DNA of 64,000 nucleotides from Dictyobacter aurantiacus. Its GTDB lineage: Bacteria > Chloroflexota > Ktedonobacteria > Ktedonobacterales > Ktedonobacteraceae. Position 1 is the first letter of the stretch. Each line of letters begins with the position of its first letter. A program made the position numbers and the translations under genes. The notes beneath the pieces were generated by a model. It was given only the letters and a program-made list of their open reading frames with translations, ran no database searches and had not been told where the DNA came from. Of this stretch, positions 16,148-24,376 are shown piece by piece. Where the stretch lies: assembly GCF_003967515.1 (NCBI RefSeq), contig NZ_BIFQ01000001.1:4216001-4280000 (forward strand), given 5' to 3'.

Positions 16148-18373
16148 CTACGAAGAGTGTGGATACGGTCTTGTATATGGGCCCAACATGGCTTGCACCA
16201 CAGTCCAGAGCTCCTTGTACTCTGGTGGGTCTTGTGGATATGGGAATTGCAGGCAATACAGATCGGGACTGGATTTTGCCTGGTAGGTGGCTGAAGTGAT
16301 AAATTTAAAAGAAGCGGGCCTATAACAAGTACGTGTAGGTATGGTTAAGACATCGCTGATCTTTTTGAGCAGTGCAGCCAGCTGTGCGCTGTTGAGAGTG
16401 CCGGGTGGTATGATCGTATCGAACTTTATCCCACCGCCTGCCAGCGTGGTCAGCAGGCCACTACCATCTTTATAGACGCGCAAGATCAGGGTAGGGTTAT
16501 TCGTGGAGGCAGAGCGGCAGGGGACAGCGATGGGTTTCGGCTCCTCCAGGTCGGCGCCGCGGCACAGAATGACCAGAGGGGCGAACACCTCCAGGTCGAG
16601 GGCTATATTCCAGGCATCAGGGGTGCCGATGCCGGTTAGCGGATCATAACCGGTGCTGGTACTATAAATGGAATTTCTGCCCTCGGTAATATCATGGTAA
16701 GCGAGCCGGGGTTGGGGAACACTATAGAGAATATACAGAAGCGCGGAGGTACTCCCCATGTTGATCTTATTGTGATTGTCCAGGTATTGATTGATATCCG
16801 CTACCATGGCGGCCCACAGCGCTGTAGCCAGGCGCGTACCACCCATAACAGTCCAGCCTGTGCAGCCTGCGGAAGCGAGGCTGCAGTAGATACGATAGCC
16901 GGTAGTGGGATCGGCATTGGCCGAAACGTCGGGCACCTGGAGGCGCTGGATAGTGGTGGGAGTGGTGAGGTTAAGACCAACCTGGTAGGAGGGTCGATCG
17001 AAATAGTCGCTGATGCCGCCGCCGCCGCCGGTACCTTTGACAGCGTACGATGTTGGCGTTGAATCGTACCAGCCAGTTTCATTGTGGCTGTATTGAGGAG
17101 ATACGGTTGTCAGAGATGTTCCCCCCACCGAGGTCACATAGGGAATATCCGTGGGTGCCATGACGCTGAGGGTGCTATCGCCGCAGCCGTAGGCGTTGGT
17201 ATCGCCGCTGTTGACGAATACCGCCTGTCCCTGTGACGCCGCTTCTTTGATGATGTTACCCAGACCGCTGAGGACGCTCTTGCCAAAGGCCGCTTCACAG
17301 TCGCCCCAACCACTCTCGATGATTTTCTCTTGATTGTTCGCGACGATCTGGTTGAGGGTATCATAGAAGCCGGGGGTGGACATAGGCCCCATGTAGATCT
17401 TCAGTGAGGCGTCTGGAGCTATGGCCGACATGATCTCCATATCCGCCTCTACTTCCAACGTATGCGGTCCAATCGTGGGAGTAGTGCCATTTCCGACTGG
17501 AACTTTGCTGTACTGGTTCGCCTGTGCCGCTACCAGGTGATAGGTGTTACGGTACAGGTTTATATCGGATGGCTTATAGTCGTTAGGTTCAACCAGCGCG
17601 ATGGTCTGTCCCTTCCCGCTGGCGCCCTCTTTGATCAAAGGGGTTATATCATAGGTGGTGCGCAGGTCAGTCGGGGTATGACCTTGAAATCCGGCGTGGG
17701 TAGAGGAAGGAGCCTGCAGCATGTGCGAATTATAGACGTTGGCGACATTGTCGAGCCCGACGATACACTGGATGTCTTCGGATACTGTGGCCGCCACCAC
17801 CGGATCGTTGGCCGGCGCATAGACCTGTTGCTTCCGGATGTTATAGTAATTGATCCGGACGGCAAAGGCTTTTTCCGCGCTCGCCACGGTGGCGGAAATG
17901 TTGATATACAGGTTGTTGGGGGCCACGGAGACGATCTTTAAACCCAGGTTGCGTAAATACGCTGACACTTTATCCACAGTCGCCAGGCTCGGAGCGAACT
18001 CCCTCTTAAAGACATCTGGGGAGTAATAGCCATGGTACTGGGGGTCCGACAGGTCTTCCAGCCCGGGAAGCCGTTGATCTATGGCTGGCTTTGCCTTCGG
18101 GTCTAGCTGTCCATTTGGCCTTCGTTCTTTAGGCAGCGTCAAAAACACCTCAAGACGGGGGAGGGGCATGCTGGCTGGTGGTTTCCCGACCGGTGTCGCA
18201 CGCTGCACCAGTCGAGGCACATGACCGTAGATTGTTGTCATCGGGCGTTGCATCTGTGCCTGAACAGCCAGAGCTGTGTACAGCATCCGATTGGCAATGA
18301 GCGTTGGCCACAGCAGTGCAATGGCCAGTAGCGCATGATAGATACACCTGCTATGTCGCATGTCTTTTTTCAC
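16148..18373 (-). CDS. S53 peptidase paralogue with Ser-to-Arg nucleophile (pseudoprotease)
   Basis: The 741-residue product starts at GTG with GGAGG 7 nt upstream. It has a signal segment (~12-38), propeptide and S53 domain. E307 and D311 (LEVEADME) and D391 (NSGDTNAYG) are present, but the Ser position is R514 (GGTRLATALW), so serine catalysis is not expected. In place of the YSAYxC domains it has a distinct ~130-residue tail with four scattered Cys and a Tyr-rich end. It is the first gene of the minus-strand run of three, 34 nt before the next. Confidence 0.92.
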   Translation of the reverse strand: MKKDMRHSRCIYHALLAIALLWPTLIANRMLYTALAVQAQMQRPMTTIYGHVPRLVQRATPVGKPPASMPLPRLEVFLTLPKERRPNGQLDPKAKPAIDQRLPGLEDLSDPQYHGYYSPDVFKREFAPSLATVDKVSAYLRNLGLKIVSVAPNNLYINISATVASAEKAFAVRINYYNIRKQQVYAPANDPVVAATVSEDIQCIVGLDNVANVYNSHMLQAPSSTHAGFQGHTPTDLRTTYDITPLIKEGASGKGQTIALVEPNDYKPSDINLYRNTYHLVAAQANQYSKVPVGNGTTPTIGPHTLEVEADMEIMSAIAPDASLKIYMGPMSTPGFYDTLNQIVANNQEKIIESGWGDCEAAFGKSVLSGLGNIIKEAASQGQAVFVNSGDTNAYGCGDSTLSVMAPTDIPYVTSVGGTSLTTVSPQYSHNETGWYDSTPTSYAVKGTGGGGGISDYFDRPSYQVGLNLTTPTTIQRLQVPDVSANADPTTGYRIYCSLASAGCTGWTVMGGTRLATALWAAMVADINQYLDNHNKINMGSTSALLYILYSVPQPRLAYHDITEGRNSIYSTSTGYDPLTGIGTPDAWNIALDLEVFAPLVILCRGADLEEPKPIAVPCRSASTNNPTLILRVYKDGSGLLTTLAGGGIKFDTIIPPGTLNSAQLAALLKKISDVLTIPTRTCYRPASFKFITSATYQAKSSPDLYCLQFPYPQDPPEYKELWTVVQAMLGPYTRPYPHSS

Positions 18374-18620
18374 ATCGGCACCTCCGCATAGGTATTAAAG
18401 AGGCACTGTACCCCAAAATGATTTTTTTGGGGTAATTAAATCACTTCATAATTATATTATATATAGTGGTAATAATCACATTTACAAATAAAATATGGAT
18501 AGCTGTTTTAATTTGTTACTTGTCTAGTAAAGAGAAATAATTTATTTTTTTATGTTATTCACGAGTATAGTATAAAATAGAGGTTTATTTTTTGCGTTAT
18601 GTCACATAAGGAGGGTGCCT
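18374..18620. promoter_or_regulatory. AT-rich divergent control region of the four protease genes
   Basis: This 247-nt region is strikingly AT-rich and separates the divergent protease genes. It holds a hairpin (18409-18418 with 18425-18434, TACCCCAAAA/TTTTGGGGTA) 36 nt upstream of the minus-strand GTG, and several TATA-like boxes. Shared control of the active and inactive paralogues from here is likely. Confidence 0.6.
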
Positions 18621-20438
18621 TTGAAGGTGTGTTTATGTTTAAAGGGGCGCACAGCGTTCACCGTAACCGCGTTTGTGGTTGTGATGGTGGCAGTAATGGT
18701 GGGAGGGTTAGCTAGTCGTGGTTCATTGACGTTGGCCGCGCCACAGGCGGCCCTGTATAGCAGGATCGGGGGGGATGGGGAGCCGCCGGTTTTAGGGGGG
18801 CGCGTCCTCGGCCCCAGGGCAGTGAACTCAACCCTGTTCCTTTCTATCAGTCTCGCTTTGCGCGATCCGCAGGCATTGAATAACTTGCTGGCGCAGCGGA
18901 ACAATCCAACCTCCCCTTTCTATCATCGCTATTTGACGCCGCAGCAGTTTAAAAAGCGATATGGGCCAGCAGAGGAGACCGTCAACCAGGTGAAGTCCTA
19001 TTTAAAAGGGCAGGGCATCGATTTTATTTCCGTAGCGGATAATAATCTCATACTGAAAGCGATGACAACTGTTGGCGCAGCTAACCGGGCGTTTAAGGTT
19101 GTCATAACGAATTATGTGGTCGGTACCAATGTTGTCTATGCGCCATCGAACAATCCGGCCGTCCCCGCCGCGCTCGCGCCGTTGATTCAATCCATTGCCG
19201 GATTGGACGACATGACGCTCTATCAGCCACGGCACATTGTACAGCGGACCCACCGGCACGTCGGCCCGATTGGTGGCTATAACCCCGCCGCACTGCGTAC
19301 CGCCTATAATGCTAATTCGTTACTGAACGCGGGGGCCAAAGGGGCGGGCCAGACGGTGGCCCTTTTTGAGCTCGACGGTTATAACGCCGCTGATGTCGAT
19401 ATGTATCGCAACACATACAAGCTGGGGCCTGGTAAATATATCAACGTGATGGTCGATGGTGCCACCAATACGCCGGGTATGGGTGCGATTGAGGTCGCAC
19501 TCGATATGGAGGTAGTCTCCGCCATGGCGCCCATGGCCACGCAGCGGGTGTATATCGGCCCCAACTCAACGGCTGGTCTGAAAGATACCTACAACCAGAT
19601 CGTCACCGATAATAAAGCGAAGGTCGTCAGCATTAGCTGGGGGCTCTGTGAGGCGCTGTCCGACAAGGCTGACATGGATGCACTTAGCGCGATCTTTAAG
19701 CAGGGAGCCGCGCAGGGGCAATCGTTCTTCGCTGCCAGCGGAGATGCTGGTGCCTATGACTGTGGCACCTATGGGGAACTTGGTGTAGACTGGCCGGCCA
19801 ATGATCCCAATGTAGTCGGTGTTGGTGGCACCAAACTGCAGCTAGGCAGTGGAAACACCTATAGCAGCGAATCAGCCTGGGGCGATAAGATCACTAATAC
19901 TGGTGGAGGAGGAGGTGTTAGCTCACACTTCAATCGTCCCGCCTACCAGGCAGGTTTGAATCTGACGAATAGCAAGCGTATGGTGCCCGATGTCTCGGCC
20001 AATGCTGATCCTGCAACCGGTTACTCGATTTATTGCTCAGCCTCTGTCTCATGTCAGGGCTGGACCATTGTCGGCGGCACAAGCGCAGCCGCTCCACTGT
20101 GGGCTGGTATAGCTGTTGATGTAAACCAGTACCTGGCAGCGCAGAAGAAGCCAACGTTGGGTCACGCCAATGCGATGCTCTATCGCCTGCATACCACATC
20201 GTTGCCTTACGCCGCCTATCACGACATCATCACCGGCGACAACCTGCACTATCAAGCCGCTAAAGGCTACGACCTGGCGACCGGCATCGGAACCCTGGAC
20301 GTCTGGAACATCGCGCGCGACCTGGCCGCCCTACCCGGTGGCAGTGTTAAGCCCACCCCGACGCCAACGCCCAGACCGACATCCACTCCCCGGCCAACGC
20401 CGACAGTGAAGCCTGGACCCACACCCAGAATCGCATAA
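18621..20438 (+). CDS. Secreted S53 peptidase, catalytically intact, with a Pro/Thr-rich tail
   Basis: The 605-residue product starts at TTG 18621, with AAGGAGG 6 nt upstream; GTG 18615 abuts that site and is unlikely. It has a signal segment (~12-40), propeptide to ~220 and a catalytic domain with E291 and D295 (IEVALDME), D375 (ASGDAGA) and S488 (GGTSAAAPLW). The C-terminus is a TPTPTPRPTST-type low-complexity tail, usual for wall-spanning or glycosylated linkers. It lacks the two C-terminal domains of its neighbours. It is divergent from the other three paralogues and probably a secreted acid peptidase. Confidence 0.93.
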   Translation: MKVCLCLKGRTAFTVTAFVVVMVAVMVGGLASRGSLTLAAPQAALYSRIGGDGEPPVLGGRVLGPRAVNSTLFLSISLALRDPQALNNLLAQRNNPTSPFYHRYLTPQQFKKRYGPAEETVNQVKSYLKGQGIDFISVADNNLILKAMTTVGAANRAFKVVITNYVVGTNVVYAPSNNPAVPAALAPLIQSIAGLDDMTLYQPRHIVQRTHRHVGPIGGYNPAALRTAYNANSLLNAGAKGAGQTVALFELDGYNAADVDMYRNTYKLGPGKYINVMVDGATNTPGMGAIEVALDMEVVSAMAPMATQRVYIGPNSTAGLKDTYNQIVTDNKAKVVSISWGLCEALSDKADMDALSAIFKQGAAQGQSFFAASGDAGAYDCGTYGELGVDWPANDPNVVGVGGTKLQLGSGNTYSSESAWGDKITNTGGGGGVSSHFNRPAYQAGLNLTNSKRMVPDVSANADPATGYSIYCSASVSCQGWTIVGGTSAAAPLWAGIAVDVNQYLAAQKKPTLGHANAMLYRLHTTSLPYAAYHDIITGDNLHYQAAKGYDLATGIGTLDVWNIARDLAALPGGSVKPTPTPTPRPTSTPRPTPTVKPGPTPRIA

Positions 20439-20484
20439 ATTCTTGCGCTCAGTATGCGTTTTCATACTTGCTATGCTCAGATAC

Positions 20485-20544
20485 ATGTTTTGAGCTGGTA
20501 CGGCAGGGGCGCGGATGCGCCCCTGCCGTACCAGCTCAAAACAT
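20485..20544. terminator. Perfect 28-bp hairpin between convergent genes
   Basis: The arms 20485-20512 and 20517-20544 are exact complements around the loop GGAT. It lies between the protease end and the convergent small gene at 20555 and is a likely bidirectional terminator. Confidence 0.8.
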
Positions 20545-20554
20545 ATGTACTATT

Positions 20555-20797
20555 TTATATCTCGTGACGGCGGCGTACAGCTTGCAAGTAATTGAGCGTA
20601 TCTTCGCCGAGGGTCTGAGTAGGGGTGACATCGGTAACTTCGCTGATATCATAGATCCCGTTGCGGTTCTCAACCATCTGCTTGCCCCGGAATGGAATCA
20701 GCACACCTTTGACCTCGCCATCGTCCCTGGTTTTCGCCTTTACAAACTTGCCCAGATCTGCCTTCACCTTCTTTTTCTTTTTGAACATTTGCCTCAC
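20555..20797 (-). CDS. Small hypothetical protein, basic N-terminus
   Basis: The 80-residue product is not recognised. It begins with a lysine cluster (MRQMFKKKKKVKADLGK), continues as a mixed sequence with GVLIPFRGKQMVENRNGIYD, and ends in a basic helix (LNYLQAVRRRHEI). A minus-strand GAGGTGAGGC precedes the ATG. It has no signal or membrane segment. The neighbours (a peptidase and another small gene) give no clear role. Confidence 0.6.
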   Translation of the reverse strand: MRQMFKKKKKVKADLGKFVKAKTRDDGEVKGVLIPFRGKQMVENRNGIYDISEVTDVTPTQTLGEDTLNYLQAVRRRHEI

Positions 20798-21008
20798 CTC
20801 TCAACATACTTTACATAGAGAAATCTGATCATGTATTTATAATTGCTCTTTGTTACATCATATAACAGTTTTCATCAGTGCTGCAAGATGATCAACAATC
20901 GGACGGAAAGATATACAATGAGGCAATCTGCCAGCCGGATAGCTAGTTGGCTTATAGAAGTATAATCGCTCCATTTGAAGCCGACAGCAGGTATCGTTAT
21001 AGGTACGC

Positions 21009-21233
21009 TTATGCCTCGATCTGTATTTTCTGGCTGGCGCGGGAGCCATCGGTGAAATCGACCAGAACCTCTATTTCGGTGGGGTTATCGGCGTTATCTG
21101 GAACAATTTCGATATTTTCGACCGTCTCCATTGGTCGCTGGAGCTCTCCCGTGATCCACGTAGTCAAGATCTGCACGATCGCGTTATCTTTATTTTTCTC
21201 CAGCCATTGCTGTGTTTGTGATAGATCGGACAT
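21009..21233 (-). CDS. Small hypothetical protein
   Basis: The 74-residue product starts at ATG (complement of 21231-21233), with GGAGAG 5 nt upstream. An upstream in-frame start exists but lacks a ribosome site. The N-terminal half is predicted helical (WLEKNKDNAIVQILTTWI) and the C-terminal half looks like beta strands (NIEIVPDNADNPTEIEVLVDF), ending in a short basic strand. No family is recognised. It is on the same strand as 20555-20797 but 212 nt away. Confidence 0.6.
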   Translation of the reverse strand: MSDLSQTQQWLEKNKDNAIVQILTTWITGELQRPMETVENIEIVPDNADNPTEIEVLVDFTDGSRASQKIQIEA

Positions 21234-21305
21234 GGCATCTCTCCTTTTCTTCTCTACCAGCCAGTATATCAAAGACACGCCCGGCTGTATTTGCGTTGCT
21301 GTCAA

Positions 21306-21598
21306 AAGGCGTGTCTGATATTCATCGGACGTATATAGCGGTACCTGACCAGCTGAAATAGCTAGTTGGATGGCTCAAAATTCAGCACTTCTCTGGCATG
21401 TTCAAGATCAAAGAAGCGATTCTGATTATCCGAAACGCCGTAGAAAATGTCAAGGGCCGAGCCTCCGCTGGACGTGGGTGAGTGTGGAGAGGAAATCGGC
21501 CGCAGGGGCCGAACCCACGGGGATGGTGGAAGTGATGAGATATAATAGGAGGGAAATTATCTTATGTATAGCGTATATATTTAAGCACGCATTCCAAT
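21306..21598. other. Non-coding gap upstream of the NlpC gene with one REP-like element
   Basis: No convincing gene is present. A REP-like hairpin lies at 21494-21515 (minus-strand GGTTCGG with loop CCTGC). A TATAAT box near 21543-21548 is followed by GGAGGG and a six-codon reading frame (ATG at 21564), and may belong to the NlpC promoter or leader. Confidence 0.45.
21494..21515 (-). repeat. REP-like mini-hairpin, TCGGCC stem variant
   Basis: On the minus strand it reads GGTTCGGCC-CCTGC-GGCCGATT. It has the same flanks as the copies at 22491, 52199, 52223 and 59930, but the two inner stem pairs differ and remain complementary. Confidence 0.6.
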
Positions 21599-21610
21599 GT
21601 GTGGAGGCAA

Positions 21611-22474
21611 GTGAGCATCTTGGAAACTACCGATACCACATCCTTTATTGTTGCCGTCAGCGTGGCCGACATCCGGCGTGAGCCCGACCCCAATTCTGAA
21701 CTGGTCACGCAGGCTCTGATGAATGTATCCGCCATTGCTGGTGAAAATTCCGGCGAATGGACGCATGTTCAGCTCTCCGACTATAGCGGCTGGATACGCA
21801 GCAATGAACTGGACCTGCCGATTGTACGTGGCGTCTGCGATGGCGATGATGGCACCTGCGGCGTCCCCCTGCCCTATTCCGCCGTTGTTATCCTTCCCGA
21901 AGCGCCCGTGTACGCTGATGCCGAGGGAGATGAGAAGCTGCTGGATCTCTATCTGTCGACCGCCTTACCATATATCAATCTGACGCATCCGCAGCGCATC
22001 CGCATCGCCCTGCCCGGTGATGCCGAGGGCTGGATCACCCGCGAGGCCGTAGAACTGCGCAGCAATAGCGAGCTCTATCCGTTACAGGATAGAGCGGTCG
22101 TCACTGGTTATGCCAAAGCTTTCCTCGGCGTTCCTTACCTCTGGGGAGGCACTTCCTATCGTGGCATCGATTGCAGCGGCTTAGTCCAGCTCTGCTATCG
22201 CATGGGAGGCAACATCATTCCGCGCGATGCCGATCAGCAATATGACTTTCTCAAGCAATCGGTGGACCGCCAGCAGATGCGGGCCGGTGACCTGATCTTC
22301 TTCGGCAGTAAAAGCATTACCCACGTCGGCATGGCCCTCAACTCACACGAGTTCATCCACGCCGAAGGCCAGGATTATAATCGCGTCGTCATTAACAGCT
22401 TTGACCCCAATCATCCCCAATACCATAAGCGCCTCGATTCTATTGTGTGGGGCATCAAACGTGTCCGCCCATAA
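21611..22474 (+). CDS. SH3-domain NlpC/P60 peptidoglycan hydrolase (C40)
   Basis: The ~287-residue product cleaves peptide stems of cell-wall peptidoglycan, typically gamma-D-Glu-diamino acid bonds. An N-terminal SH3b-like domain (DIRREPDPNSELVTQA...GWIRSNEL) and a second SH3-like segment (~75-150) precede the NlpC/P60 domain. That domain has the catalytic Cys in GIDCSGLVQL, a His in THVGMAL and a third polar residue near HAEG. No signal peptide is evident, so it may act intracellularly in recycling or be exported another way. The start is uncertain: GGAGG (21603-21607) is only 3 nt from GTG 21611 and 12 nt from TTG 21620. Confidence 0.9.
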   Translation: MSILETTDTTSFIVAVSVADIRREPDPNSELVTQALMNVSAIAGENSGEWTHVQLSDYSGWIRSNELDLPIVRGVCDGDDGTCGVPLPYSAVVILPEAPVYADAEGDEKLLDLYLSTALPYINLTHPQRIRIALPGDAEGWITREAVELRSNSELYPLQDRAVVTGYAKAFLGVPYLWGGTSYRGIDCSGLVQLCYRMGGNIIPRDADQQYDFLKQSVDRQQMRAGDLIFFGSKSITHVGMALNSHEFIHAEGQDYNRVVINSFDPNHPQYHKRLDSIVWGIKRVRP

Positions 22475-22490
22475 CCGAACGTATCCCCTG

Positions 22491-22551
22491 TAGGTTCGGA
22501 GCTTGCCTCCGATTGGGGAGCTTGCCTCCGATTATGTGCGTAATCGGAGGC
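22491..22551. repeat. REP-like element plus terminator hairpin
   Basis: A TAGGTTCGGAGCTTGCCTCCGATT unit (stem 22496-22501/22507-22512, loop CTTGC) is followed by a partial second copy. The second copy pairs with 22541-22551 (11 bp, loop TGTGCG). It lies between the convergent NlpC and oxidase genes, so it probably also ends transcription. Confidence 0.7.
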
Positions 22552-22563
22552 GGGTAGGGAGTG

Positions 22564-23739
22564 TCACGCGACGGAAGGGGTGGGTATGCGCCATTGGTGG
22601 GCGAAGCGGGCCAGGCGGAAACGTGTCAGCGGCACCAGCGGTTCCTCATCGCAGACCAGTGAGCTCAATAACTCTCCCAATAAGATACCGAATTTAAAGG
22701 CGTGGCCGGTAAAGCCGGTTGCCAGCACGATACGTCTGTCCTGTGGTAGATAATCGAGGATAAAATCTTCATCAAGGCTTACATCATAAATATAAGATTC
22801 AACTTTCGCTAATTCTGCTTTTCTCAATGCTGGAATAAGTTGGTAGAGACGTTGGGTGACATCCTTGATAACCTGTTCATCGATTACTGGCACTTCTCCT
22901 GGCTCCGCGGGTGCTCCAAAGGTATGTGAGGCCGCCTTGAGCCAGGCGGGGCCATTGTTGCCATGCTTGTGAATCGGGAAACCATAGAGGTCATCCGCCA
23001 TAAAGGCCGGGAAGGCGGGCAGGCTAAACTCTTTCAATGGGAGATTGGCGAAGTAGAGGAGATATTGCCGTGTCAGCTGAATGGGAAGGTCTATCTCGTC
23101 GCGTAGGATGCGATGTACCCAGGGACCGGCCGCGATGACGACGCGATCCGCGACGATCTCATTTCTTGCCGCCAGCTGAATGCATATCGGCTGCCGGATA
23201 TTGTCATGGCGGATCGCGGTTGCCTGATGATACTCTAATATCGTTCCCCCCATCTCACGAATAGCCGTGCGCAACGTTTGTAGGCACAGCGAGGCATGGA
23301 GCATGCCCGCGTTCGCATGATAAGACAGAAAATCATACCCCTGCGTGCAAAACTGCGGAAAGCGCTGGGCAACGGCACTGTGGCTCAGGCGTTCAAGAGG
23401 ATAGCCCTGGCCGTGCAATGTCCGATAGCTCTGCTCGCTCATGCTGTCCGTTCCCCGCCCCATCCCAAGCGTTCCGGTCGGGGTATACAGACGCTGCCCG
23501 GTATACTGCTCTAGCTGTTGCCAGCGCTTCAAACTCAAACGTACCATCTCTGGATAAAACGTGTCGGTACCATACTCGAAGCGGAGTAAGCGTGAAATGC
23601 CATGCGATGATGCTTGCCCATGATCCACAGTCTCCTGTTCAAGCACGGTAACCTGGTGCATGCCTTGTCGCAGAAGATTATATGCGGTAGCAAGACCAAT
23701 AATACCCGCTCCTACGATTACAACATGTTGCTGCTGCAC
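22564..23739 (-). CDS. FAD-dependent amine oxidase, sarcosine oxidase / N-methyltryptophan oxidase family
   Basis: The 391-residue product has an N-terminal dinucleotide site (VVIVGAGIIGLATAYNLL), a SRLLRFEYG segment typical of monomeric sarcosine oxidases, and the C-terminal TGFTGHAFKFG motif. It should oxidise a secondary or N-methyl amine to give H2O2. In the covalent-flavin enzymes a Cys lies a few residues before D-E-x-F; here that place is Tyr in SYIYDVSLDEDF. FAD is thus probably bound without that thioether (inference). The start is GTG 23739, with AGGAGG about 10 nt upstream. It stands alone; the substrate cannot be read from context. Confidence 0.88.
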   Translation of the reverse strand: MQQQHVVIVGAGIIGLATAYNLLRQGMHQVTVLEQETVDHGQASSHGISRLLRFEYGTDTFYPEMVRLSLKRWQQLEQYTGQRLYTPTGTLGMGRGTDSMSEQSYRTLHGQGYPLERLSHSAVAQRFPQFCTQGYDFLSYHANAGMLHASLCLQTLRTAIREMGGTILEYHQATAIRHDNIRQPICIQLAARNEIVADRVVIAAGPWVHRILRDEIDLPIQLTRQYLLYFANLPLKEFSLPAFPAFMADDLYGFPIHKHGNNGPAWLKAASHTFGAPAEPGEVPVIDEQVIKDVTQRLYQLIPALRKAELAKVESYIYDVSLDEDFILDYLPQDRRIVLATGFTGHAFKFGILLGELLSSLVCDEEPLVPLTRFRLARFAHQWRIPTPSVA

Positions 23740-24144
23740 GATAAAGTTGCCTCCTGTTCATTGAAACATGTCAATAATACGATTATATCAAAATATATAC
23801 TGAATTTCAAATATAATAAAAGAGCATATAAAGTAAAAAAGGTTAAAGATTTCATAAAATATTTGGTGCTCAAATGTATTTTCTGTGAAGTTAACTTGTA
23901 AATATAGTTAGACAACTTGTGTTTTAAAACGATAATGATGCCTGCTAATGCTTATGTCCTTGATTGATTGAAGCTGTTGCACAAGCGATAATAATACCTA
24001 TGTTCGCGGGCTGGATGATGGGAATGTTGTCCCTCGACATCGAAGAGGGTGTCGCTTACAATGATAGTGAGTAATGCTGGCTGTCAAGGTTGTGCATCTC
24101 TGCTATTAGTTATGACGTGCTGACGCGATCACTTATCAATTTTG

Positions 24145-24230
24145 TATAATAGATGTCTTACTCTCCTCCTGTTAGCGAACGTGAGCGCCCCCGCACAGGC
24201 GGCCGCTGACGCGGCCGCACCGATTTTTTT
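24145..24230 (+). promoter_or_regulatory. Candidate promoter and short terminated transcript upstream of aroA
   Basis: TATAAT at 24145-24150, with a weak CTGACG -35 about 19 nt upstream, should start RNA near 24157. A GCGGCCGC-TGAC-GCGGCCGC stem (24199-24218) is followed five bases later by TTTTTTT (24224-24230). It could be a ~70-nt small RNA or an attenuated aroA leader. It is a sequence-pattern prediction only. Confidence 0.35.
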
Positions 24231-24280
24231 GTGTTGGTGCATGAGGTGCGCATTCGCGCACCTCATGCACCAACACAAAA
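24227..24280. repeat. Perfect 25-bp hairpin with no gene ending beside it
   Basis: The arms 24227-24251 and 24256-24280 are exact complements around the loop ATTC. Unlike most similar hairpins in the window, no coding region ends next to it; aroA begins 97 nt downstream. Confidence 0.8.
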
Positions 24281-24376
24281 CGGACCGCTGAACGCCACAG
24301 GGGCGAAAACACATGTAGATCACATATGATCATCATGAGAGTTAGACCCATTTTAAAGAAAGCGATGCTATAGTGT

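Larger units (their letters stand above)
23740..24376. other. 637-nt gap with a possible gene remnant and regulatory structures
   Basis: The first 250 nt are very AT-rich. A 37-codon frame (23964-24074) encodes a protein-like tail (IIIPMFAGWMMGMLSL, then DIEEGVAYNDSE) and may be the remnant of a membrane protein gene. A TATAAT box (24145-24150), a GC-rich hairpin and T7 run, and a 25-bp hairpin lie before aroA. Confidence 0.4.

Noticed and set aside
16148..18373. Sequencing error as the reason for the lost Ser
   Set aside because: The frame is intact and nearby residues (RLATALW) also differ from SAAAPLW, so several changes would be needed.
21370..21681. Open frame before the NlpC gene
   Set aside because: No family-like sequence, and it runs through a REP-like element and the NlpC start region.
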